A stretch of 43,473 nucleotides of DNA, taken from contig JAJEAH010000038.1 of the NCBI GenBank assembly GCA_022824225.1, forward strand, positions 1-43,473, read 5' to 3'. Of this stretch, positions 23,931 to 30,482 are shown piece by piece. The stretch is from Chloroflexota bacterium (GTDB lineage Bacteria > Chloroflexota > UBA11872 > VXOZ01). Numbering within the stretch: position 1 is the stretch's first letter; the number at the start of each line of letters is the position of its first letter. The position numbers and the translations under genes were made by a program. A model generated the notes under the pieces. That model did no database searches. It saw nothing but the letters and a program-made list of their open reading frames with translations, and had not been told where the DNA came from.

Positions 23931-24046
23931 AAGGTAAAGACGCCGGTTTGCCGCCATGTGCGGCGTGGTTCGTATGCTAGCATGTGCGTGCGAACCGCAA
24001 AAGCCTTCCGGTTTGTGTCCGCGCCTAGGAGTGAGAAGGGCGAGCG

Positions 24047-25303
24047 ATGGGTACGAATGTCGAAGCGCAGAAAGCGGCCGGGCAGAGCCAACTCGTCTCC
24101 GGCCGGTCGGCCTTGCGGATCGTTGCGGTTGGCGCCGTGCTGGCGATGCTGGCGATACTGGCTGCGGTTGACTCGAGGCTGGCGATCATGTGGCTCTTTG
24201 GCCTCGCCTTTGGCGTCATTCTGCAGCGCAGTCGCCTGTGTTTCGCCTCCGGTTTTCGCGACATCTTCCTGATGAATGACGCCGGCACCATGCGCGCCAT
24301 CGCCATTGGCATTGGCATTGCCACCCTCGGCTTCTGGTTGGTGATGCAGACCATGGTGGCCGATCCCGGCAGCGGCGCGTTGCCCGCGGCAGTCCACGTT
24401 ATTCCTATCGGGCTGCACCTCGTGGTCGGCGGCGTGGCGTTTGGATTTGGCATGGTCATTGCCGGCGGCTGCGTATCGGGCACCATGTACCGCATCGGCG
24501 AGGGCTACGTCGCCTCCTGGGTGGCCATGGGGGGCATTCTGGTCGGACTCTACCTGGCGGCGCGCACCTGGAACTGGTGGTGGACGAATCACATCAGCAA
24601 TATGCCGTCGGTCTTCCTGCCCAAGTGGTTGGGCTACGGCGGAGCCGTGGGGCTCACGCTACTCGCTCTCGCCGGTATCGTGCTCCTGAGCTACTGGTGG
24701 GAATACCGGACCGGCCCCATGCCGAGCTTTGCGCTTGGCAAGCAGGCCGAGCCGCCGGCCATGGAATTGGGCGCAAAGCTGCGGCAAGTGTACGGCTTGG
24801 TTTTCGGCAAGGGCTGGCCCATCGCCGTCGGCGCCATTGCGCTGGCCGTTCTCAACGTCTTCTTCTACATTTTCGACCGCCCGCTGGGCGTAACGGGTGA
24901 GTTGTCCATCTGGTCGGACCGCATCGCGAGCGGCCTCTTGCGACTCCAAGCGCCGGCTTTGCTCGGCGCGGAGGGCCTATCCGGCTGCAATCTGACGGTG
25001 GGCATGGGTTCCTGGTGGACGAGCGAAGGCTTGTTCCTCGACGGCGGCCTCATCATTGGCGCCATGGTGGCGGCCCTTTTGGCCAATGAGTTCAAGGTGC
25101 GGGTGCCGCCGGTGAAGCGGCGCTACGTGCAGTCGGCAATCGGCGGCGTCTTCATGGGCTACGGCGCCGGCATCGCGGTGGGCTGCACCATCGGCGCGTT
25201 CTTTTCGGCCATCCCGTCGCTGGGTCTCAACGGCTGGATATTCGCGCTTTCCTTGCTGCCGGGTGCGTACCTGGGCGTGCGGGTGATCAAACGCATACAG
25301 TAG
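24047..25303 (+). CDS. YeeE/YedE family (TsuA-like) sulfur-compound transporter
   Basis: A 418-residue inner-membrane protein with about ten helices. The family motifs are RSRLCFASGFRD (C65), AGGCVSGTMYRIGEG (C142), LSGCNLTVGMGSWW (C314) and GYGAGIAVGCTIGAFFSAIPSLGLNGWIF (C380). In Spirochaeta thermophila YeeE (TsuA), cysteines lining the protein relay thiosulfate across the membrane; the equivalents appear to be present. A TusA-like gene follows after 116 bases, matching the well-known tsuA-tsuB pairing. Related proteins (YedE) are tied to selenium metabolism, but no selenium gene is nearby. The ATG 24047 is preceded by an AAGGGCGAG stretch. The N-terminal 20 residues are hydrophilic. Likely role: import of thiosulfate or another sulfane-sulfur compound. 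Confidence 0.92.
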   Translation: MGTNVEAQKAAGQSQLVSGRSALRIVAVGAVLAMLAILAAVDSRLAIMWLFGLAFGVILQRSRLCFASGFRDIFLMNDAGTMRAIAIGIGIATLGFWLVMQTMVADPGSGALPAAVHVIPIGLHLVVGGVAFGFGMVIAGGCVSGTMYRIGEGYVASWVAMGGILVGLYLAARTWNWWWTNHISNMPSVFLPKWLGYGGAVGLTLLALAGIVLLSYWWEYRTGPMPSFALGKQAEPPAMELGAKLRQVYGLVFGKGWPIAVGAIALAVLNVFFYIFDRPLGVTGELSIWSDRIASGLLRLQAPALLGAEGLSGCNLTVGMGSWWTSEGLFLDGGLIIGAMVAALLANEFKVRVPPVKRRYVQSAIGGVFMGYGAGIAVGCTIGAFFSAIPSLGLNGWIFALSLLPGAYLGVRVIKRIQ

Positions 25304-25419
25304 TGTGGTGCTGGCCCCCGAGTTGATAGCGGCCGCGGCGCTGCGGGTGCGCCAGCGCGGAAACTAGAACAAGAACGCTGAGCTTAGTAGACTGTGCGTA
25401 CAGGAAGGAGCGACCAGCA

Positions 25420-25707
25420 ATGAAGATCGACGTGCGGGGCGAGATTTGCCCCTATCCCATGATGAAGACGGCGGAGGCGCTCAAGAAGCTGGAGGGGGAT
25501 GAGGCTCTGGAAGTACTCACCGATCACGCCCCGGCCCTGGGCACCATTCCCTGGGAGGCGGCCAAAAACGGCTATGAGACCAGCATCGAGGGCGCTGCCG
25601 ATTCCGAGTGGCGGCTAACGCTGCGCAAGTCCGAGAAGGCCGCCAAGCCGCAGGAACTCATCGCCAACTTGCAGGAGCAACTCGCGGCGCTCAACGTGTC
25701 TGAGTAG
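25420..25707 (+). CDS. TusA-like (TsuB) sulfur carrier protein
   Basis: A 95-residue member of the SirA/TusA/YedF family. The N-terminal motif IDVRGEICPYPMMKTAEALKKL carries the reactive Cys10 in CPxP, followed by the ferredoxin-like fold with LEVLTDHAPALGTIPWEAAKNGYE. Family members carry a persulfide or thiosulfonate on that cysteine. Next to a YeeE/YedE transporter they act as TsuB, taking up the imported sulfur species. GGAAGGAG (25402-25410) lies nine bases before the ATG. The last 20 residues form an extra charged helix beyond the normal domain of about 75 residues. A strong terminator follows 29 bases after the stop, closing the operon. Confidence 0.93.
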   Translation: MKIDVRGEICPYPMMKTAEALKKLEGDEALEVLTDHAPALGTIPWEAAKNGYETSIEGAADSEWRLTLRKSEKAAKPQELIANLQEQLAALNVSE

Positions 25708-25736
25708 GGCGCATACGCTCGGCAAGACGAAAACGG

Positions 25737-25772
25737 GAGACCGGTACCTCACGGTAGGTTCCGGTCTCTTTT
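25737..25772 (+). terminator. Rho-independent terminator after the TusA-like gene
   Basis: GAGACCGG (25737-25744) pairs with CCGGTCTC (25761-25768), with the stem extended by ACC/GGT across one mismatch, followed by TTTT. It separates the sulfur genes from the Gfo/Idh/MocA gene. Confidence 0.85.
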
Positions 25773-25859
25773 GCTATTCTGGACCGGTGAGCGGGTGAGG
25801 CGGGGCGGCGGCCAAGGCGACAGGTGCAGGTGTAGCAAAACATGCAGGAGAAATCACCT

Positions 25860-26873
25860 ATGACGTACGGAGTGGGCATCATTGGCGCGAGTCGCGTGAG
25901 CGGCGGTCACGCGGCGGCAATTGCGGACGTGCCGGAAACAACGTTGGTGGCAGTGGCCGAACCCAATCAGGACCGCCGCGACGCCTTCAGCCGCCGGCAT
26001 GCGTGCACGGCGTACGCCAGCCACGCCGGACTCCTGGCAGACCCCAACGTGGACATTGTCATGATTGGGTTGCCGCACTACCTGCACACCGAGGTCGCGC
26101 TGGCGGCGTGCGCGGCCGGCAAGCACGTCTTTCTGGAAAAACCCATGGCGATGACGGTCGCGGACTGCGACGCCATTCTGGCGGCCAGCGAAGAGGCAGG
26201 CGTCAAGCTCTTGGTTGGGCACACCGAGCACTTCGTTCCGGCCGGGCTGGCCGCCAAGCGGCTCATCCAGGACGGCCAATTGGGCAACGTTGTCTTTGCC
26301 ACCGATACGTGGTACCGCACGTTCGACTTGGCAAACCGCCCGCCTTGGTTCCTGAACCGCGCTGAAGGCGGAGGCGGCATGTGGTACATGAACGGCGTGC
26401 ACATGCTCGACCGTCTCACGTGGCTGGTTGGCAGCCCCATCACCGCCGTGCGCGCCTGGGTGAGCAATCCCATGGTCGGCCAAAACGCCGACGACACCGC
26501 CCTGGCGTGGCTGGACTTCGCCAACGGCGTCCACGCCACCGTGCACCACACGGGCTATCCCCAGGCAGGGCCGGAGCGCAACGAGGTGGAAATCATCGGC
26601 ACTCAGGCGAGCGTCCGCGTGCAGACCCGCGACGACCGCCTTTGGCTCAGCAACGGCACGGATTACGTCGAGCAGCCGGTACCTGCGAACGAGTCTTTCT
26701 CGCTGGAACTCGCCGCCCTCGTCCAAGCCGTCGGGTATGACACGGCGCCGCTCGTCGACGGCCGTTGGGGACGCTACATCGTGGCTGTCGCCCTGGCCTG
26801 TGAAGAGTCCACCCGCACCGGGGAAGTGGTACAAATTCCGCCAGGCCTTTATACCGATCTCACGTCTTGGTAG
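25860..26873 (+). CDS. Gfo/Idh/MocA family oxidoreductase
   Basis: A 337-residue NAD(P)-dependent sugar or cyclitol dehydrogenase. ATG 25860 is preferred over ATG 25842 because AGGAG (25846-25850) lies nine bases before it. The Rossmann half shows VGIIGASRVSGGHAAAI, VAVAEPNQDRRDAF, DIVMIGLPHYLHTEVALAACAAGKHVFLEKPMAMTVADCDAIL; the EKP lysine is the usual catalytic residue. The C-terminal domain contains RAEGGGGMWYMNGVHMLDRLTWLVG, where the GxxxxxGxHxxD pattern supplies the second catalytic His. The second glycine of the GxGxxG motif is replaced (GASRVSG), which is not rare in the family. Convergent with the enolase-superfamily gene, 30 bases away, with which it may share a sugar-acid pathway. 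Confidence 0.93.
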   Translation: MTYGVGIIGASRVSGGHAAAIADVPETTLVAVAEPNQDRRDAFSRRHACTAYASHAGLLADPNVDIVMIGLPHYLHTEVALAACAAGKHVFLEKPMAMTVADCDAILAASEEAGVKLLVGHTEHFVPAGLAAKRLIQDGQLGNVVFATDTWYRTFDLANRPPWFLNRAEGGGGMWYMNGVHMLDRLTWLVGSPITAVRAWVSNPMVGQNADDTALAWLDFANGVHATVHHTGYPQAGPERNEVEIIGTQASVRVQTRDDRLWLSNGTDYVEQPVPANESFSLELAALVQAVGYDTAPLVDGRWGRYIVAVALACEESTRTGEVVQIPPGLYTDLTSW

Positions 26874-26903
26874 CCTCCCGGAACACTCTCCAACACTCAG
26901 AGT

Positions 26904-28043
26904 TTAGGAAACCGTGTGCGCGTCGATGTAGTTCCAGTTGATGTCCCAGCCGAGGCCGGGTTCCTGCGAGACGTGCACGTAGCCCGCGGCGTCCATGGGG
27001 TCGGTCTTGCTGTTCAGCCAGGGTTCGACCTCCTCGTAGTCGATGTGGGGATGCAGCAGGCCGCGTTCGTAGTACTTGCCGGGGTAGTTCATGGCGCAGA
27101 GCACGTGCAGGTTGCCGGGTCCGCCCACGTGCACCTCCATCTGCACGTTGAAGGCTTCGCAGAGGTGGACGACCTTCATGAGGGGCGTAATGCCGCCCAC
27201 GTCGGTCACGCCGCCCCGGCTGATGTCGGACGCACCCCGGGCAATCCACTCGGCGCGGGTGTACAGCTTGCCGTCGGCGGTTTCCGGTCCGACTACGGGT
27301 ATGTCAAGCTGGTCGGCCAGCCACTTGTACGACGACGTGCTGAACTCGTCCATGGGTTCTTCCAACCAATAGTAGTTCAGCTCCTCCAGCGCTCTGCCGA
27401 TGTACAACGCATCTGTGCGGCTGTAGAAGTGGTAGGGGTCGAGCATGAGGTCCATGTCGTCGCCTACGGGCGCGCGCACGGCGGCGCAGGCGGCGATATC
27501 CATCTTGGGATCGGGCGCCCAGGCGATGGGCGGCATCCAGGTGTGCAGCTTGAACGCCGGATAGCCCCGCTCCTTGCACTGCAACGCGAACTCTCCGTAC
27601 TCCTCCGGCGTGCTGAGACCGCCCGGAATCTCGTCGCCGCACATGGTGCTGGCGTAGGCCGGCACTTTGTCGCGAGTCGCGCCCAGCAGCTTGTAGACCG
27701 GCTGGCCCAGAGCGCGCCCCACCAGGTCCCAGATTGCCATGTCCACCGCGCTCAGGGCACGGTCAGTCAGGTCGCGGGACATGCGCTGCCAGTGGTGCAG
27801 CGTCTTCCAGATGCGCTCGCGGTACATGGGGTCTTCGCCGATGGTGGCGGGCTTGATGACGTTCTCCAGCACCTGTGGGCTCGGAGAGCCAAAGCAGTAG
27901 CCGGTTGCGCCGTCGTCGGTGACCACGGTGAGCAGCGATTGCGTGGCCTCGTGCTCCGGGCCGGGATGGGAGTGCCCCTCGGCGTCCCGCACGACGCGGG
28001 AGGGGTAGGTGAACGTCCGAACGTGCATGTCGACGATTTTCAT
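26904..28043 (-). CDS. Enolase superfamily (mandelate racemase/muconate lactonizing type) enzyme
   Basis: A 379-residue protein with the two-domain enolase-superfamily layout: capping domain 1-130 and barrel. Metal ligands are Asp202 (DLMLDPYHF), Glu228 or Glu229 (YWLEEPMDE) and Glu254 (VVGPETADG). The second barrel strand has Lys165-x-His167 (FKLHTW) rather than the usual KxK, and His305 (EVHVGGPG) sits at the His-Asp dyad position of mandelate racemase-type members. Such enzymes abstract an alpha proton from a carboxylate and racemise or dehydrate sugar acids. SAR202 Chloroflexota are known for many paralogs, which fits the proposed host. The substrate is not predictable; sugar-acid dehydration is the likeliest. 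The start ATG 28043 is clear. Confidence 0.92.
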   Translation of the reverse strand: MKIVDMHVRTFTYPSRVVRDAEGHSHPGPEHEATQSLLTVVTDDGATGYCFGSPSPQVLENVIKPATIGEDPMYRERIWKTLHHWQRMSRDLTDRALSAVDMAIWDLVGRALGQPVYKLLGATRDKVPAYASTMCGDEIPGGLSTPEEYGEFALQCKERGYPAFKLHTWMPPIAWAPDPKMDIAACAAVRAPVGDDMDLMLDPYHFYSRTDALYIGRALEELNYYWLEEPMDEFSTSSYKWLADQLDIPVVGPETADGKLYTRAEWIARGASDISRGGVTDVGGITPLMKVVHLCEAFNVQMEVHVGGPGNLHVLCAMNYPGKYYERGLLHPHIDYEEVEPWLNSKTDPMDAAGYVHVSQEPGLGWDINWNYIDAHTVS

Positions 28044-28113
28044 CGTTCATCCGTTCTATAGCAAAAGCGCGTGCAGAGCGGGCACGCCGCATACGATCAG
28101 CAGGCATTCTGCA

Positions 28114-28524
28114 CTATCTTACGGCATCACACCAATATGAGGAATCTGCAAGTTCTTGGGCGTGCAGGTTCTGTTCATCTCGATCTATCGCCGCGATTTT
28201 GGGAAGAACGATGTCCGCATGGTACGGATTGCTCTCATTAGGTGACGCCACGGCCCGGCGTCCCTCACGCGCCGCTTCCCTTGCTACAACGACCAGCCAT
28301 CCATAGAATGTACGGCCACGAGCGCGATCTCGGTTGTCAGCGATAGTTGTTGCCTTAGTGATCCCCGCGCTGCTTAGCCTGTCGACCGATATTTCAGTCA
28401 CGCCTTTTCTTGGCAAGAACGCATAGTGCTTAGCGCGTGAATTCTTGTACCGTCTAGCCTCTCGACTGGAAGAGACTCCTCTGCCAAGCTCTTCCGAATC
28501 TCCTATACCCTCTAACGCATCCAT
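28114..28524 (-). CDS. Uncharacterised protein, second gene of a two-gene module
   Basis: A 136-residue soluble protein without an assigned function. The core reads HYAFLPRKGVTEISVDRLSSAGITKATTIADNRDRARGRTFYGWLVVVAREAAREGRRAVASPNESNPYHADIVLP, followed by HAQELADSSYW. I recall this conserved type (ISVDR, FYGWxVV, NPYHADI, HAQELA) in bacterial genomes as hypothetical proteins paired with a small upstream partner, as here. The His and Asp in NPYHADI and the HAQ motif could be catalytic or metal binding, but that is speculation. It starts (ATG 28524) seven bases after the upstream gene's stop. Base composition is less GC-rich than the surrounding genes, suggesting recent acquisition. The first 25 residues may be variable. 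Confidence 0.72.
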   Translation of the reverse strand: MDALEGIGDSEELGRGVSSSREARRYKNSRAKHYAFLPRKGVTEISVDRLSSAGITKATTIADNRDRARGRTFYGWLVVVAREAAREGRRAVASPNESNPYHADIVLPKIAAIDRDEQNLHAQELADSSYWCDAVR

Positions 28525-28530
28525 GCAGGA

Positions 28531-28914
28531 TTAGTCGCTCTCGGCTTTCAAGTCCAATAGGGCTTCCTTCAAGAAGCTGTCTGGCAGAATATCCGTGGGG
28601 GTGTAACTCTGGCGTCTACGCCCACTCCTCAGGTTGACTAAGCACACGGCTCCCCCTTCCGGTTTGCAAAGCAGTATCACCGATCTTCTCGGGGCCAGAG
28701 CACGAATTGCAATCTCAGCATCCGGTGTGGGATACACCTCGAATCGTTGAGGCACAATTTCGTACATCTCTCTCAAGAGGCGTTTGGCATTGGCTAATGC
28801 CAAGTCGGAAGGTGGCGCAAAGCCCTCCTCTTGAGCTTCAACCGCTGCATGACTCAGATCTGTGAAAGCGTCGGACAAGTCCTTGTGAGGCGCCTTAACT
28901 CGCAAGATCAACAA
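28531..28914 (-). CDS. Uncharacterised protein, first gene of a two-gene module
   Basis: A 127-residue protein without an assigned function. Helical first half: FTDLSHAAVEAQEEGFAPPSDLALANAKRLLREMYEIVPQRFEVYPTPDAEIAIRALAPRRSVILLCKPEGGAVCLVNLRSGRRRQSYTPTDILPDSFLKEALLDL. The strand segments RFEVYPTPDAEIAI, SVILLC and GGAVCLVNL look like a small beta sheet typical of such partner proteins. No signal peptide or membrane segment. The translation start ATG 28914 lies before ILRVKAPHKD. It is followed immediately by the second gene of the module. The pair lies between metabolic genes on an AT-richer stretch. Toxin-antitoxin, defence accessory or regulatory roles are possible; none is supported by a motif. 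Confidence 0.72.
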   Translation of the reverse strand: MLILRVKAPHKDLSDAFTDLSHAAVEAQEEGFAPPSDLALANAKRLLREMYEIVPQRFEVYPTPDAEIAIRALAPRRSVILLCKPEGGAVCLVNLRSGRRRQSYTPTDILPDSFLKEALLDLKAESD

Positions 28915-29000
28915 CTTTCCATGCTTCTATTCCCTCAGCATTTTCGAGTGACTCAACGCCGAGTAATGCTTCTGCTACTGTTCATATGCCTTCTGTCATC

Positions 29001-29028
29001 TTTCGCGCTCTTTTGGTCATGATACTAT
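29001..29028 (+). promoter_or_regulatory. Extended -10 promoter candidate for the DegT-type gene
   Basis: TGATACTAT (29020-29028) has the TGn extension plus a TACTAT hexamer; a poor -35 (TTTCGC, 29001-29006) lies 16 bases upstream. The distance to the coding start is about 55 bases and the surrounding sequence is AT-rich. Confidence 0.35.
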
Positions 29029-29082
29029 AGTGCACACTAACGGCGAAAACGAGTGTTCTAGGAATACGGAAAGTGAGGTCTG

Positions 29083-30387
29083 TTGGCCGTGGCAAAGTTA
29101 GCGATTAATGGCGGTGAGAAGCTGCGCCAGACTCCTTTTGGCAGTTGGCCGCTGGTAGACGATAAGACGATTGACGCGGTGACGGACGTGCTCCGCAGCG
29201 CGCAATGGAACCGGCGTCGCGGCGGCACGCGCACGGCAGACTTCGAACAGCAATTCGCCAGATACCATGACTGTGAGTACGGCCTCTGCGTAAGCAGCGG
29301 CACTGCCGCCTTGGAGGTGGCCGTGCGCGCCGCGGGCGTCGAAATCGGCGATGAGGTCATTGTGCCGCCGTATTCGTTCATGGCCACGGCCAGCGCGCCC
29401 TTGCAGGTGGGCGCCGTGCCGGTGTTCGTGGACATCGACCCGGAAACCTACAATCTCAATCCCGCGCTCATCGAAGACCACATCACGGAGAAGACCCGCG
29501 CCATCTTTGCCGTGCACTTTGGCGGTCTGCCCGCCGACATGGACGCCATTAACACCATCGCCCGCAAGCACGACTTGCTCGTGTTGGAAGACTGCGCCCA
29601 CGCCCACGGCGGCATGCACGCGCAGGGCAAGCTGGGGTCGCTGGGCGATGCCGCCGGCTGGAGCTTCCAGGCCAGCAAGAACCTAACCAGCGGCGAGGGC
29701 GGCTGCGTTACGACAAATGACGAGGACATCTACCGGCGCGCGGTCTACGCCCACGACTTCTGGCGCTCCCACGTGGAATTGGAGAACGACGTCTACGACC
29801 AGCCGGGAGATACCCAGTTCCCGGTGCTCTCGTGGAATTACCGCATGTCGGAGATCATGGGCGCGATTCTGCACTCGCAGTTCCCGCGCCTGGAGGACTG
29901 GGCGGCGCGGCGGGATGCGAACTTCCGCTATCTCGTCGGGCGTCTGGCAGAGATCGAGGGCCTGGCGAACGTACGCATCGATCCATACGTGGAACGAAAC
30001 GCGCTGCATATCTTCATCTTCAGGTACATGAATGCCGACGCCTTTGCGGGCGCGCCGCGCGAACTCGTCGCTCAAGCCGTAAATGCCGAGGGCATCCCCT
30101 GCAGCACCGGCTACGTGCGCCCGCTGCACAAGCACCCGCTGTTCCAGGACGCCTTGCACGGCTCGCTGCGCAGCGGCTTCCCCCTCACCAGCCACTACTA
30201 CGGCCGCCAGATGGACTACCGCCAGGTGGAATGCCCCGAGGCCGAACGCCTCTGCCGCGAGGAGACGCTCTGGATCGGCCAATCGGCGTTTCTCGGGACC
30301 ACGCAGGACATGGACGACATCGCCGACGCATTTGTAAAGGTGCAAGAAAACGCGGCCGAACTGCGGTCACTCGCGGCAGTGAATTGA
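29083..30387 (+). CDS. DegT/DnrJ/EryC1/StrS family aminotransferase
   Basis: A PLP-dependent enzyme of about 434 residues. It begins AKLAINGGEKLRQTPFGSWPLVDDKTIDAV, the opening common in members that act on sugars or cyclitols. Conserved parts are CVSSGTAALEVAVRAAGVEIGDEVIVPPYSFMATA, PVFVDIDPETYNLNPALIE, AIFAVHFGGLPADMDAI, LVLEDCAHAHGG (Asp for the pyridine nitrogen), FQASKNLTSGEGG (the Schiff-base Lys) and NYRMSEIMGAILHSQ. Such proteins make amino sugars or aminocyclitols, for example 3-amino-5-hydroxybenzoate, or act as dehydratases. The start is TTG 29083 or GTG 29089; GAGG at 29075-29078 suits either. No dedicated antibiotic or O-antigen genes surround it, so the pathway is open. The gene is followed by a palindromic element. 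Confidence 0.93.
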   Translation: MAVAKLAINGGEKLRQTPFGSWPLVDDKTIDAVTDVLRSAQWNRRRGGTRTADFEQQFARYHDCEYGLCVSSGTAALEVAVRAAGVEIGDEVIVPPYSFMATASAPLQVGAVPVFVDIDPETYNLNPALIEDHITEKTRAIFAVHFGGLPADMDAINTIARKHDLLVLEDCAHAHGGMHAQGKLGSLGDAAGWSFQASKNLTSGEGGCVTTNDEDIYRRAVYAHDFWRSHVELENDVYDQPGDTQFPVLSWNYRMSEIMGAILHSQFPRLEDWAARRDANFRYLVGRLAEIEGLANVRIDPYVERNALHIFIFRYMNADAFAGAPRELVAQAVNAEGIPCSTGYVRPLHKHPLFQDALHGSLRSGFPLTSHYYGRQMDYRQVECPEAERLCREETLWIGQSAFLGTTQDMDDIADAFVKVQENAAELRSLAAVN

Positions 30388-30428
30388 GGTACAAGCTCTT
30401 GGGTTCCGCCTCCTTGTGCCTGGATAAT

Positions 30429-30471
30429 TCCTACCGTTCGTGCTGAGCCTGTCGAAGTATGAACGGTAGGA
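30429..30471. repeat. Hairpin element with 11-bp outer arms, overlapping a ribosome-binding site
   Basis: TCCTACCGTTC (30429-30439) pairs perfectly with GAACGGTAGGA (30461-30471). The interior GTGCTGAGCCTGTCGAAGTAT matches that at 8858-8902. The right arm supplies the AGGAG (30468-30472) used by the next gene, so folding of the mRNA would hide it. Confidence 0.85.
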
Positions 30472-30482
30472 GACGTGTAACC

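Larger units (their letters stand above)
23363..24046. other. Divergent intergenic region with repeat array and promoter
   Basis: 684 bases separate two divergent genes. A 38/39-bp tandem array fills 23466-23750, followed by about 150 unremarkable bases, a good sigma-70-type promoter at 23902-23930 and a leader of about 110 bases. The leader can form small stems (GGTTCG/CGAACC around 23969-23998) but matches no riboswitch that I know. Confidence 0.6.

Noticed and set aside
23937-24046. Riboswitch in the leader of the YeeE/YedE gene
   Set aside because: Only short unconnected stems are visible and no known riboswitch core could be matched by eye.
25854-26834. A 326-codon open frame on the minus strand
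   Set aside because: It mirrors the Gfo/Idh/MocA gene and has no protein features of its own.
26916-28061. A 381-codon open frame on the plus strand
   Set aside because: It is the antisense shadow of the enolase-superfamily gene; the composition is His/Val/Gly-biased as expected from reverse reading.
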